Of a stretch of DNA of 64,000 nucleotides, positions 40,601 to 56,340 are shown one piece after another. Position numbers and translations under genes: made by a program. Location: assembly GCA_964017155.1 (NCBI GenBank), contig OZ024861.1:21321213-21385212 (forward strand), in the 5' to 3' direction. Each line of letters begins with the position of its first letter. Within the stretch, counting starts at the first letter, position 1. Source of the DNA: Oasisia sp. SBJ-2009. Its lineage: Eukaryota; Annelida; Polychaeta; Sabellida; Siboglinidae. Below the pieces are notes generated by a model. The model had not been told where the DNA came from. It did not search any database and worked only from the letters and a program-made list of their open reading frames with translations.

Positions 40601-43600
40601 CAACCACCCCTACTTAACGCATCCATCCCACTACTCCTAATTACAGCATCCATTCCACAACCCCTACAGAACGCATCCATCCAACCACCGCTACTTAATT
40701 CTTCCATCAATTCACCTCAACTTAATGCATCCATCCAACCACCCCTATATAACGCATCCATCCAAACTCCCCTACTTAATTCTTCCACCCATTCACCTCA
40801 ACTTAATGCATCCATCCAAGCTCCCCTACTTAACGCATCCATCCTTTCACCTCTACTTAAAGCATCCATCCAACCCCCACTACTTACCGCATTCATCCAA
40901 CCACCCCTACTTAACGCATTCATCCAACCACTCCTACTTAACGCATCCATCCAACCTCCCCTTCTTAACGCATCCAATCAAACACCCCTACTTAGCGCAT
41001 CCTTCCAACCACCCCTACTTAACGCATTCATCCAACGACTCCTACTTAACGCATCCGTCCAACCACACCTACTTAACGCACCCGTCCAACAAACCCTACT
41101 TATCGCAACCATTCAACCACCCCTACTTAACTTATCCATCCAACCACCCCTAAATAACGCATCCATCCAACCACCCATACTTAGCTCATCCATCCAACCA
41201 CCACTACATAACGCATTCATTCAACTACCCGTACTTAGCGCATCTATCCAATCATCCCTACTTAAAGCATCCATCGAAACACTCATACTTAACGTATCCA
41301 TCCAACCACCTCTACTTAACGCATCCATCCAACCACCCCTACTTAACGCATCCATCCAACCACCTCTAATTAACGCATCCATCCAACCACCCATACCTAG
41401 CGCATCCATCCAACCACCCCTACTTAACGCATCCATCCAAACACCACTACTTAACGCATTCATCCATTCACCTCTACTTAATGCATCCAACCACCCATAC
41501 TTATTGCATCCAACCAACCATCCCTACTTAGCGCATCCATCCAACTACACCTACTTATAGCATCCATCCAACCACCCCTACTTAACGCATCCATCCCACT
41601 ACTCCTACTTACAGCATCCATTCCACCACCCCAACAGAACGCATCCATCCAACCACCGCTACTTAATTCTTCCATCAATTCACCTCAACTTAATGCATCC
41701 ATCCAACCACCCCTATATAACGCATCCATCCAAACTCCCCTACTTAATTTTTCCATCCATTCACCTCAACTTAATGCATCCATCCAAGCTCCCCTACTTA
41801 ACGCATCCATCCTTTCAACTCTACTTAAAGCATCCATCCAACCCCCACTACTTAGCGCATCCGTCCAACCACTCCTACTTAGCGCATCCATCCAACCACC
41901 CCTACTTAACGCATTCATCCAACCACTCCTACTTAACGCATCCATCCAACCTCCCCTTCTTAACGCATCCAATCAAACACCCCTACTTAGCGCATCCTTC
42001 CAACCACCCCTACTTAACGCATTCATCCAACCACTCCTACTTAACGCATCCGTCCAACCACACCTACTTAACGCACCCGTCCAACAAACCCTACTTATCG
42101 CAACCATTCAACCACCCCTACTTAACTTATCCATCCAACCACCCCTAAATAACGCATCCATCCAACCACCCGTACTTAGCGCATCCATCCAACCACCCCT
42201 ACTTAACGCATCCATTCAACCACCCCTAAATAACGCATCCATCCAACCACCCATACTTAGCGCATCCATCCAACCACCACTATTTAACGCATTCATCCAT
42301 TCACCTCTACTTAATGCATCCAACCACCCATACTTAATGCATCCAACCAACCATCCCTACTTAGCGCATCCATCCAACTACACCTACTTATAGCATCCAT
42401 CCAACCACCCCTACTTAACGCATCCATCCCACTACTCCTACTTAACGCATCCGTCCAACCACACCTACTTAACGCACCCGTCCAACAAACCCTACTTATC
42501 GCAACCATTCAACCACCCCTACTTAACTTATCCATCCAACCACCCCTAAATAACGCATCCATCCAACCACCCGTACTTAGCGCATCCATCCAACCACCCC
42601 TACTTAACGCATCCATTCAACCACCCCTAAATAACGCATCCATCCAACCACCCATACTTAGCGCATCCATCCAACCACCACTATTTAACGCATTCATCCA
42701 TTCACCTCTACTTTATGCATCCAACCACCCATACTTAATGCATCCAACCAACCATCCCTACTTAGCGCATCCATCCAACTACACCTACTTATAGCATCCA
42801 TCCAACCACCCCTACTTAACGCATCCATCCCACTACTCCTACTTACAGCATCCATTCCACCACCCCTACAGAACGCATCCATCCAACCACCGCTACTTAA
42901 TTCTTCCATCAATTCACCTCAACTTAATGCATCCATCCAACCACCCCTATATAACGCATCCATCCAAACTCCCCTACTTAATTCTTCCATCCATTCACCT
43001 CAACTTAATGCATCCATCCAAGCTCCCTAACTTAACGCATCCATCCTTTCACCTCTACTTAAAGCATCCATCCAACCCCCACTACTTAGCGCATCCATCC
43101 AACCACTCCTACTTAGCGCATCCATCCAACCACCCCTACTTAACGCATTCATCCAACCACTCCTACTTAACGCATCCATCCAACCTCCCCTTCTTAACGC
43201 ATCCAATCAAACACCCCTACTTAGCGCATCCTTCCAACCACCCTTACTTAACGCATTCATCCAACCACTCCTACTTAACGCATCCGTCCAACCACACCTA
43301 CTTAACGCACCCGTCCAACAAACCCTACTTAGCGCAACCATTCAACCACCCCTACTTAACTTATCCATCCAACCACCCCTAAATAACGCATCCATCCAAC
43401 CACCCATACTTAGCGCATCCATCCAACCACCCCTACTTAACGCATTCGTCCAACCACCACTACTTAATGCATCCATCCATTCACCTCTACTTAATGCATC
43501 CAACCACCCATACTTAATGCATCCACCCAACCATCCCTACTTAGCGCATCCATCCAACTACACCTATTTAAAGCATCCATCCAACCACCCCTACTTAACG

Positions 43601-44538
43601 CATCCCCCCAATACTCCTACTTAAAGCATCCACTCAACCACCCCTACAGAACGCATCCATCCAACCACCGCTACTTAATTCTTCCATCAATTCACCTCAA
43701 CTTAATGCATCCATCCAACCACCCCTATATACCGCCTCCATCCAAACACCACTACTTAATTCTTCCATCCATTCACCTCAAATTAATGCATCCATCCAAG
43801 CACCCCTACTTAACGCATCCATCCATTCACCTCTACTTAAAGCATCCTTCCAACCCCAACTACTTAACGCATCCATCCAACCACTCCTACTTAACGCATC
43901 AATCCAACCACTCCTACTTAACGCATCCATCCAACCTCCCCTACTTAACGCATCCAATCAAACACCCCTACTTAACGCATCCGTCCAACCACCCCTACTT
44001 AACGCATCCGTCCAATAAACCTACTTATCGCAACCATTCAAACACCCCTACTTAACTTATCCATCCAACCACCCCTAAATAACGCATCCATTCAACCACG
44101 CGTACTTAGCTCATCCATCCAACCACCACTACATAACGCATTCATTCAACTACCCGTACTTAGCGCATCTATCCAATCATCCCTACTTAAAGCATCCATC
44201 GAAACACTCATACTTAACGTATCCATCCAACCACCTCTACTTAACGCATCCATCCAACCACCCCTACTTAACGCATCCATCCAACCACCTCTAATTAACG
44301 CATCCATCCAACCACCCATACCTAGCGCATCCATCCAACCACCCCTACTTAACGCATCCATCCAAACACCACTACTTAACGCATTCATCCATTCACCTCT
44401 ACTTAATGCATCCAACCACCCATACTTAATACATCCAACCAACCATCCCTACTTAGCGCATCCATCCAACTACACCTACTTATAGCATCCATCCAACCAC
44501 CCCTTCTTAACGCATCCATCCCACTACTCCTACTTACA

Positions 44539-45155
44539 GCATCCATTCCACCACCCCTACAGAACGCATCCATCGAACCACCGCTACTTAATTCTTCCAT
44601 CAATTCACCTCAACTTAATGCATCCATCCAACCACCCTTATATAACGCATCCATCCAAACTCCCCTACTTAATTTTTCCATCCATTCACCTCAACTTAAT
44701 GCATCCATCCAAGCTCCCCTACTTAACGCATCCATCCAACCACTCCTACTTAGCGCATCCTTCCAACCACCCCTACTTAACGCATTCATCCAACCACTCC
44801 TACTTAACGCATCCGTCCAACCACACCTACTTAACGCACCCGTCCAACAAACCCTACTTATCGCAACCATTCAACCACCCCTACTTAACTTATCCATCCA
44901 AGCACCCTTAAATAACGCATCCATCCAACCACCCATACTTAGCGCATCCATCCAACCACCCCTACTTAACGCATCCATTCAACCACCCCTAAATAACGCA
45001 TCCATCCAACCACCCATACTTAGCGCATCCATCCAACCACCACTATTTAACGCATTCATCCATTCACCTCTACTTAATGCATCCAACCACCCATACTTAA
45101 TGCATCCAACCAACCATCCCTACTTAGCGCATCCATCCAACTACACCTACTTATA
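44539..45155 (+). repeat. Bridge of C-type monomers between C2 and D1
   Basis: After the point where C1 joins C2, the second copy continues into another short version of the C sub-block (anchor 44618). It then reaches the point at 45156 where the 11.8-kb D repeat begins. No gene seen. Confidence 0.7.
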
Positions 45156-46177
45156 GCATCCATCCAACCACCCCTACTTAACGCATCCATCCCACTACTC
45201 CTAATTACAGCATCCATTCCACCACCCCTACAGAACGCATCCATCCAACCACCGCTACTTAATTCTTCCATCAATTCACCTCAACTTAATGCATCCATCC
45301 AACCACCCCTATATAACGCATCCATCCAAACTCCCCTACTTAATTCTTCCACCCATTCACCTCAACTTAATGCATCCATCCAAGCTCCCCTACTTAACGC
45401 ATCCATCCTTTCACCTCTACTTAAAGCATCCATCCAACCCCCACTACTTAGCGCATTCATCCAACCACCCCTACTTAACGCATTCATCCAACCACTCCTA
45501 CTTAACGCATCCATCCAACCTCCCCTTCTTAACGCATCCAATCAAACACCCCTACTTAGCGCATCCTTCCAACCACCCCTACTTAACGCATTCATCCAAC
45601 GACTCCTACTTAACGCATCCGTCCAACCACACCTACTTAACGCACCCGTCCAACAAACCCTACTTATCGCAACCATTCAACCACCCCTACTTAACTTATC
45701 CATCCAACCACCCCTAAATAACGCATCCATCCAACCACCCATACTTAGCGCATACATCCAACCACCCCTACTTAACGCATCCATTCAACCACCCGTACTT
45801 AGCTCATCCATCCAACCACCACTACTTAACGCACACATTCAACTACCCGTACTTAGAACTTTCATCCAATCATCCCTACTTAACGCATCCATCGAAACAC
45901 TCGTACTTAACGTATCCATCCAACCACCTCTACTTAACGCATCCATCCAACCACCCATACTTAGCGCATCCATCCAACCACCCCTACTTAACGCATCCAT
46001 ACAACCACCACTACTTAACGCATCCATTCAAACACCCTTACTTAACGCATCCATTCAACCACCCCTACTTATACTATCCATTCAACCACCCGTACTTAAA
46101 GCATCCATCCAATCACCCCTACTTAACGCATCCATTCAACAACCCCTAATTAACGCATCCATACAACCCCCTACTTA

Positions 46178-49100
46178 ATGCACATCTTAATGCAATTAGC
46201 GCATCCATCCTACCACCCCTACCTAACGCATCCATGCAACCACCCCTACTTATCCTATCCATTCAACCACCCGTATTTAACGCATCCATCGAAACTCTCC
46301 TACCGAACATATCCATCCAACCTCCTGTGCTTAACGCATCCATCCAACCACCCCTACATAACGCATCCATTCAACCACACTTACTTAACGCATCCATCCA
46401 ACCTACCCTACTTATACCATCCATTCAACCACCCGTACTTAACGCATCCATCCAATCACCCCTACTTAACGCATCCATCCAACCACTCCTACGTAATGCA
46501 TCCGACCAACCACCTCTACTAAACGCATCCGTCCAAACACCCCTATTAACGCATCCATCCAACCAACCATACTTAACGCATCCATTCAATCACTCGTACT
46601 TAGCGCATCCATCCAATCACCCCTACTTACCGCATCCATCGAAACACTCCTACCGGACGTATCCATCCAACCACACCTACATACCGCATCCATTCAACCA
46701 CCGCTAATTAACGCATCCATCCCACCTCTCCTATATATCGCATCCATCCACCCACCCCTATTTAACGCATCCATCCCACCACTCCTACTTAAGGCTCCCA
46801 TTCAACCACCGCTAATTAACGCATCCATACAACTCCCTACTTAATGCATCCATCCAAACACACCTCCTTAGCGCATCCTTCCTACCACCCCTACCTATCG
46901 CATCCATTCAACCACCCCTTCTTAACGCATCCATTCAACCACCTCTACTTATCCCGTGCATTCAACCACCCGTACTTAACGCATCCATCCAATAACCCCT
47001 ACTTATCCCATCCATACAACCACCCGTACTTAACGCATCCATCCGATCACCACTACTTAACGCATACATCCAACCACTCCTACTTATCTTATCCATCCAA
47101 CCACCACTACTTAATGCATCCATTTATACACCTCTACTTAACGCATCCATCCAACCATCCCTACTTAACGCATCCATCCAACTACCCCTACTTATCGCAT
47201 CCATCCAACCACCCCTACTTAGCGCATCCATCTCACCTCTCCTACTTAAAGCATCCATTCAACCACCCCTACTTAACGCATCCATACAACTACCCTACTT
47301 AATGCATCCATCCAACCACCCCAAATTAGCGCATCCATCCTACCACCCCTACATAACGCACCCATTCAACCACCCCTACTTAAAGCACCCATCCCAACAT
47401 CCCTACTTCTCCCATCCATTCAACCACCCGTACTTAACGCATCCATCCAATCACCCCTACTTAACGCATCCATCCAACCACTCCTACTTAACGCATCCAT
47501 CGAAACACTCCTACCGAACGTATCCATCCAACCTCCTCTACTTAACGCATCCATCCAACCACCCCTACTTACCGCATCCATTCAACCACCGCTAATTAAC
47601 GCATCCATCCCACCACTCCTATATATCGCATCCACCCAACCACCCCTACTTAACGCATCCATCCCACCACTCCTACCATTCAACCACCGCTAATTAACGC
47701 ATCCATACAACTCTTAATGTTTCCATCCAACCACCCCTCCTTAGCGCATCCTTCCTACCACCCCAACATAACGCATCCATTCAACCACCCCTACTTAACG
47801 CATCCATCCAACCATCCCTACTTATCCCATCCATTCAACCACCCGTACCTATCGCATCCATCCAATCACCCCTACTTAACGCATCCATCCAACCACCCCT
47901 ACTTATCGTATCCATCCAAACATCCCTACGTAATGCATCCGTCCAACCACCTGTACTAAATGAATCCGTCCAAACACCCCTACTTAACGCATCCATCCAA
48001 CCACCCCTATTAAAGGCATCCATTCAACCACCCGTACTTAGCGCATCCATCCAATCACCCCTTCTTAACGCATCCATCGAAACACTCCTACCGAACGTAT
48101 CCATCCAACCTCCTCTACTTAACGCATCCATCCAACCACCCATACTGATCGCATCCATTCAACCACCCGTACTTAGCGCATCCATCAAATCACCACTACT
48201 TAACGCATTCATCCAAAAACTCCTACCGAACGTATCCATCCAACCTCCTCTACTTAACGCATCCATTCAACCAATCCTACATAACGTATCCCTCCAACCA
48301 CCTCTATTTAACCCTTCCATTCAAACACCCGTACGTAAAGCATCCATCCAACCACCCCTATATAACGCAACCATTCAACCACCCCACCGTAACGCATCCA
48401 TCCAACCACCCCTACTTAGCGCATCCATCCAACCAATCCTACTTAACGTATCAACCCAACCACCCCTAATTAACGCATCCATACAACCACCAATATTTAA
48501 CGTATCCATCCAATCTCCCCTACTTAATGCATCCATCCAATCACCCCTTCTTAAAACATACACCCAACCACTCCTATTTAACGCATCCATCCAAACACAA
48601 CTACTTAACGCATCCATCCAGCCAACCCTCCTTAACGTATCAATCCAACCACTCCTACTTAAAGCATCCATCGAACCACCCCTACATAACGCATTCACCC
48701 AACCAGCCCTACATAAGGCGTCCATTCAACCACCCGTACTTATCCCATCTATTCAACCACACGGACATAGCGCATCCATTCAATCACCCCTTCTTAACGC
48801 ATTCAATCAAATACCCCTACATAGCGCATCCATCCAACTACCCTACATAACGTATCCCGCCAACCACCCTTATTTATCCCTTCCATTCAAACACCCGTAC
48901 TTAAAGCATCCATCCAACAACCCCTATATAACGCATCCATTCAACCACCCCGACTTAACGCATCCATGCAACCACCCCTACATAACGCATCTATTCAGCC
49001 ACCCCTACTGAGCCCATCCATCCAACCACCCTTACTTAACGAATCCACCCAACCATTCCTACTTAACGCATCCATTCAAACACCCTTCTTAGCGCATTCA

Positions 49101-49580
49101 TGCAACCACACCTACTTAACGCATCCATCCAAACCCCCCCCCCCTATTTAGCGTATCCATCCAATATCCCCTAATTAATGCATCCATCCAATCACCCCTA
49201 CTTAAAACATCCATCCAACCACACCTACTTAACGTATCTATCCAAACACAACTACTTAACGCATCCATCCAGCCAACCCTCCATAACGTATCAATCCAAC
49301 CACTCCTACTTAAAGCATCCATCCAACTACACCTACATAACGCATACATTCAACCACCCCTACTTAACCCATTCATCCAACCAGCCCTACGTAACGCATC
49401 TATACTATCACCCGTACTTAACCCATCCATTCATCTACCCGTACTTATCGCATCCATCCAATCACCCCTAGTTAACGCATCCATCCAACCACTCCTACTT
49501 AACGAATCCATCCAACCTCTCCTACTTAACGCATCCATTCAACAACCCCTAATTAACGCATCCATACAACCCCCTACTTA
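46178..49580 (+). repeat. 3.4-kb higher-order unit, copy 1 (3,403 bp)
   Basis: Each copy begins with an irregular bit, TGCACATCTTAATGCAATTA, one base after the coordinate given. This copy has a C11 tract at 49134-49144. It shares the variant CTTACCGCATCC near 46625 with copy 4, and only with it. Confidence 0.93.
49134..49144 (+). repeat. Poly-C tract of variable length in the 3.4-kb unit
   Basis: The tract starts 2,956 bases after the start of the unit in copies 1 to 4. Its length is 11, 10, 10 and 12 in those copies and 11 in copy 5. It interrupts a monomer between CATCCAAA and TATTTAGCG. Confidence 0.9.
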
Positions 49581-52500
49581 ATGCACATCTTAATGCAATT
49601 AGCGCATCCATCCTACCACCCCTACCTAACGCATCCATGCAACCACCCCTACTTATCCTATCCATTCAACCACCCGTATTTAACGCATCCATCGAAACTC
49701 TCCTACCGAACATATCCATCCAACCTCCTGTGCTTAACGCATCCATCCAACCACCCCTACATAACGCATCCATTCAACCACACTTACTTAACGCATCCAT
49801 CCAACCTACCCTACTTATACCATCCATTCAACCACCCGTACTTAACGCATCCATCCAATCACCCCTACTTAACGCATCCATCCAACCACTCCTACGTAAT
49901 GCATCCGACCAACCACCTCTACTAAACGCATCCGTCCAAACACCCCTATTAACGCATCCATCCAACCAACCATACTTAACGCATCCATTCAATCACTCGT
50001 ACTTAGCGCATCCATCCAATCACCCCTACTTAACGCATCCATCGAAACACTCCTACCGGACGTATCCATCCAACCACACCTACATACCGCATCCATTCAA
50101 CCACCGCTAATTAACGCATCCATCCCACCTCTCCTATATATCGCATCCATCCACCCACCCCTATTTAACGCATCCATCCCACCACTCCTACTTAAGGCTC
50201 CCATTCAACCACCGCCAATTAACGCATCCATACAACTCCCTACTTAATGCATCCATCCAAACACACCTCCTTAGCGCATCCTTCCTACCACCCCTACCTA
50301 TCGCATCCATTCAACCACCCCTTCTTAACGCATCCATTCAACCACCTCTACTTATCCCGTGCATTCAACCACCCGTACTTAACGCATCCATCCAATAACC
50401 CCTACTTATCCCATCCATACAACCACCCGTACTTAACGCATCCATCCGATCACCACTACTTAACGCATACATCCAACCACTCCTACTTATCTTATCCATC
50501 CAACCACCACTACTTAATGCATCCATTTATACACCTCTACTTAACGCATCCATCCAACCATCCCTACTTAACGCATCCATCCAACTACCCCTACTTATCG
50601 CATCCATCCAACCACCCCTACTTAGCGCATCCATCTCACCTCTCCTACTTAAAGCATCCATTCAACCACCCCTACTTAACGCATCCATACAACTACCCTA
50701 CTTAATGCATCCATCCAACCACCCCAAATTAGCGCATCCATCCTACCACCCCTACATAACGCACCCATTCAACCACCCCTACTTAAAGCATCCATCCCAA
50801 CATCCCTACTTCTCCCATCCATTCAACCACCCGTACTTAACGCATCCATCCAATCACCCCTACTTAACGCATCCATCCAACCACTCCTACTTAACGCATC
50901 CATCGAAACACTCCTACCGAACGTATCCATCCAACCTCCTCTACTTAACGCATCCATCCAACCACCCCTACTTACCGCATCCATTCAACCACCGCTAATT
51001 AACGCATCCATCCCACCACTCCTATATATCGCATCCACCCAACCACCCCTACTTAACGCATCCATCCCACCACTCCTACCATTCAACCACCGCTAATTAA
51101 CGCATCCATACAACTCTTAATGTTTCCATCCAACCACCCCTCCTTAGCGCATCCTTCCTACCACCCCAACATAACGCATCCATTCAACCACCCCTACTTA
51201 ACGCATCCATCCAACCATCCCTACTTATCCCATCCATTCAACCACCCGTACCTATCGCATCCATCCAATCACCCCTACTTAACGCATCCATCCAACCACC
51301 CCTACTTATCGTATCCATCCAAACATCCCTACGTAATGCATCCGTCCAACCACCTGTACTAAATGAATCCGTCCAAACACCCCTACTTAACGCATCCATC
51401 CAACCACCCCTATTAAAGGCATCCATTCAACCACCCGTACTTAGCGCATCCATCCAATCACCCCTTCTTAACGCATCCATCGAAACACTCCTACCGAACG
51501 TATCCATCCAACCTCCTCTACTTAACGCATCCATCCAACCACCCATACTGATCGCATCCATTCAACCACCCGTACTTAGCGCATCCATCAAATCACCACT
51601 ACTTAACGCATTCATCCAAAAACTCCTACCGAACGTATCCATCCAACCTCCTCTACTTAACGCATCCATTCAACCAATCCTACATAACGTATCCCTCCAA
51701 CCACCTCTATTTAACCCTTCCATTCAAACACCCGTACGTAAAGCATCCATCCAACCACCCCTATATAACGCAACCATTCAACCACCCCACCGTAACGCAT
51801 CCATCCAACCACCCCTACTTAGCGCATCCATCCAACCAATCCTACTTAACGTATCAACCCAACCACCCCTAATTAACGCATCCATACAACCACCAATATT
51901 TAACGTATCCATCCAATCTCCCCTACTTAATGCATCCATCCAATCACCCCTTCTTAAAACATACACCCAACCACTCCTATTTAACGCATCCATCCAAACA
52001 CAACTACTTAACGCATCCATCCAGCCAACCCTCCTTAACGTATCAATCCAACCACTCCTACTTAAAGCATCCATCGAACCACCCCTACATAACGCATTCA
52101 CCCAACCAGCCCTACATAAGGCGTCCATTCAACCACCCGTACTTATCCCATCTATTCAACCACACGGACATAGCGCATCCATTCAATCACCCCTTCTTAA
52201 CGCATTCAATCAAATACCCCTACATAGCGCATCCATCCAACTACCCTACATAACGTATCCCGCCAACCACCCTTATTTATCCCTTCCATTCAAACACCCG
52301 TACTTAAAGCATCCATCCAACAACCCCTATATAACGCATCCATTCAACCACCCCGACTTAACGCATCCATGCAACCACCCCTACATAACGCATCTATTCA
52401 GCCACCCCTACTGAGCCCATCCATCCAACCACCCTTACTTAACGAATCCACCCAACCATTCCTACTTAACGCATCCATTCAAACACCCTTCTTAGCGCAT

Positions 52501-52982
52501 TCATGCAACCACACCTACTTAACGCATCCATCCAAACCCCCCCCCCTATTTAGCGTATCCATCCAATATCCCCTAATTAATGCATCCATCCAATCACCCC
52601 TACTTAAAACATCCATCCAACCACACCTACTTAACGTATCTATCCAAACACAACTACTTAACGCATCCATCCAGCCAACCCTCCATAACGTATCAATCCA
52701 ACCACTCCTACTTAAAGCATCCATCCAACTACACCTACATAACGCATACATTCAACCACCCCTACTTAACCCATTCATCCAACCAGCCCTACGTAACGCA
52801 TCTATACTATCACCCGTACTTAACCCATCCATTCATCTACCCGTACTTATCGCATCCATCCAATCACCCCTAGTTAACGCATCCATCCAACCACTCCTAC
52901 TTAACGAATCCATCCAACCTCTCCTACTTAACGCATCCATTCAACAACCCCTAATTAACGCATCCATACAACCCCCTACTTA
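49581..52982 (+). repeat. 3.4-kb higher-order unit, copy 2 (3,402 bp)
   Basis: Nearly identical to copy 1. C10 tract at 52537-52546. Shares ACCGCCAATT near 50211 with copy 3 (53614 region), where the other copies read ACCGCTAATT. Confidence 0.93.
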
Positions 52983-55900
52983 ATGCACATCTTAATGCAA
53001 TTAGCGCATCCATCCTACCACCCCTACCTAACGCATCCATGCAACCACCCCTACTTATCCTATCCATTCAACCACCCGTATTTAACGCATCCATCGAAAC
53101 TCTCCTACCGAACATATCCATCCAACCTCCTGTGCTTAACGCATCCATCCAACCACCCCTACATAACGCATCCATTCAACCACACTTACTTAACGCATCC
53201 ATCCAACCTACCCTACTTATACCATCCATTCAACCACCCGTACTTAACGCATCCATCCAATCACCCCTACTTAACGCATCCATCCAACCACTCCTACGTA
53301 ATGCATCCGACCAACCACCTCTACTAAACGCATCCGTCCAAACACCCCTATTAACGCATCCATCCAACCAACCATACTTAACGCATCCATTCAATCACTC
53401 GTACTTAGCGCATCCATCCAATCACCCCTACTTAACGCATCCATCGAAACACTCCTACCGGACGTATCCATCCAACCACACCTACATACCGCATCCATTC
53501 AACCACCGCTAATTAACGCATCCATCCCACCTCTCCTATATATCGCATCCATCCACCCACCCCTATTTAACGCATCCATCCCACCACTCCTACTTAAGGC
53601 TCCCATTCAACCACCGCCAATTAACGCATCCATACAACTCCCTACTTAATGCATCCATCCAAACACACCTCCTTAGCGCATCCTTCCTACCACCCCTACC
53701 TATCGCATCCATTCAACCACCCCTTCTTAACGCATCCATTCAACCACCTCTACTTATCCCGTGCATTCAACCACCCGTACTTAACGCATCCATCCAATAA
53801 CCCCTACTTATCCCATCCATACAACCACCCGTACTTAACGCATCCATCCGATCACCACTACTTAACGCATACATCCAACCACTCCTACTTATCTTATCCA
53901 TCCAACCACCACTACTTAATGCATCCATTTATACACCTCTACTTAACGCATCCATCCAACCATCCCTACTTAACGCATCCATCCAACTACCCCTACTTAT
54001 CGCATCCATCCAACCACCCCTACTTAGCGCATCCATCTCACCTCTCCTACTTAAAGCATCCATTCAACCACCCCTACTTAACGCATCCATACAACTACCC
54101 TACTTAATGCATCCATCCAACCACCCCAAATTAGCGCATCCATCCTACCACCCCTACATAACGCACCCATTCAACCACCCCTACTTAAAGCATCCATCCC
54201 AACATCCCTACTTCTCCCATCCATTCAACCACCCGTACTTAACGCATCCATCCAATCACCCCTACTTAACGCATCCATCCAACCACTCCTACTTAACGCA
54301 TCCATCGAAACACTCCTACCGAACGTATCCATCCAACCTCCTCTACTTAACGCATCCATCCAACCACCCCTACTTACCGCATCCATTCAACCACCGCTAA
54401 TTAACGCATCCATCCCACCACTCCTATATATCGCATCCACCCAACCACCCCTACTTAACGCATCCATCCCACCACTCCTACCATTCAACCACCGCTAATT
54501 AACGCATCCATACAACTCTTAATGTTTCCATCCAACCACCCCTCCTTAGCGCATCCTTCCTACCACCCCAACATAACGCATCCATTCAACCACCCCTACT
54601 TAACGCATCCATCCAACCATCCCTACTTATCCCATCCATTCAACCACCCGTACCTATCGCATCCATCCAATCACCCCTACTTAACGCATCCATCCAACCA
54701 CCCCTACTTATCGTATCCATCCAAACATCCCTACGTAATGCATCCGTCCAACCACCTGTACTAAATGAATCCGTCCAAACACCCCTACTTAACGCATCCA
54801 TCCAACCACCCCTATTAAAGGCATCCATTCAACCACCCGTACTTAGCGCATCCATCCAATCACCCCTTCTTAACGCATCCATCGAAACACTCCTACCGAA
54901 CGTATCCATCCAACCTCCTCTACTTAACGCATCCATCCAACCACCCATACTGATCGCATCCATTCAACCACCCGTACTTAGCGCATCCATCAAATCACCA
55001 CTACTTAACGCATTCATCCAAAAACTCCTACCGAACGTATCCATCCAACCTCCTCTACTTAACGCATCCATTCAACCAATCCTACATAACGTATCCCTCC
55101 AACCACCTCTATTTAACCCTTCCATTCAAACACCCGTACGTAAAGCATCCATCCAACCACCCCTATATAACGCAACCATTCAACCACCCCACCGTAACGC
55201 ATCCATCCAACCACCCCTACTTAGCGCATCCATCCAACCAATCCTACTTAACGTATCAACCCAACCACCCCTAATTAACGCATCCATACAACCACCAATA
55301 TTTAACGTATCCATCCAATCTCCCCTACTTAATGCATCCATCCAATCACCCCTTCTTAAAACATACACCCAACCACTCCTATTTAACGCATCCATCCAAA
55401 CACAACTACTTAACGCATCCATCCAGCCAACCCTCCTTAACGTATCAATCCAACCACTCCTACTTAAAGCATCCATCGAACCACCCTTACATAACGCATT
55501 CACCCAACCAGCCCTACATAAGGCGTCCATTCAACCACCCGTACTTATCCCATCTATTCAACCACACGGACATAGCGCATCCATTCAATCACCCCTTCTT
55601 AACGCATTCAATCAAATACCCCTACATAGCGCATCCATCCAACTACCCTACATAACGTATCCCGCCAACCACCCTTATTTATCCCTTCCATTCAAACACC
55701 CGTACTTAAAGCATCCATCCAACAACCCCTATATAACGCATCCATTCAACCACCCCGACTTAACGCATCCATGCAACCACCCCTACATAACGCATCTATT
55801 CAGCCACCCCTACTGAGCCCATCCATCCAACCACCCTTACTTAACGAATCCACCCAACCATTCCTACTTAACGCATCCATTCAAACACCCTTCTTAGCGC

Positions 55901-56340
55901 ATTCATGCAACCACACCTACTTAACGCATCCATCCAAACCCCCCCCCCTATTTAGCGTATCCATCCAATATCCCCTAATTAATGCATCCATCCAATCACC
56001 CCTACTTAAAACATCCATCCAACCACACCTACTTAACGTATCTATCCAAACACAACTACTTAACGCATCCATCCAGCCAACCCTCCATAACGTATCAATC
56101 CAACCACTCCTACTTAAAGCATCCATCCAACTACACCTACATAACGCATACATTCAACCACCCCTACTTAACCCATTCATCCAACCAGCCCTACGTAACG
56201 CATCTATACTATCACCCGTACTTAACCCATCCATTCATCTACCCGTACTTATCGCATCCATCCAATCACCCCTAGTTAACGCATCCATCCAACCACTCCT
56301 ACTTAACGAATCCATCCAACCTCTCCTACTTAACGCATCC
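52983..56340 (+). repeat. 3.4-kb higher-order unit, copy 3 (last about 45 bp replaced by the tail)
   Basis: Follows copy 2 to 56340, where it switches to the D tail instead of the AACAACCCCTAATTAACG segment that precedes a new unit. C10 tract at 55939-55948. Confidence 0.92.

Larger units (their letters stand above)
33991..44538 (+). repeat. Satellite block C2, 10,548 bp, copy of C1 with internal length changes
   Basis: It begins at the counterpart of 24167 and ends at the counterpart of 33990. Relative to C1 it lacks 78 bp near 38155, has shorter spacing near 39.8 kb, and gains roughly 0.86 kb between 42.2 and 43.3 kb. The gain is extra copies of a block also found elsewhere in C. Offsets step from 9,824 to 9,746, 9,692 and then 10,548. 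Confidence 0.9.
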
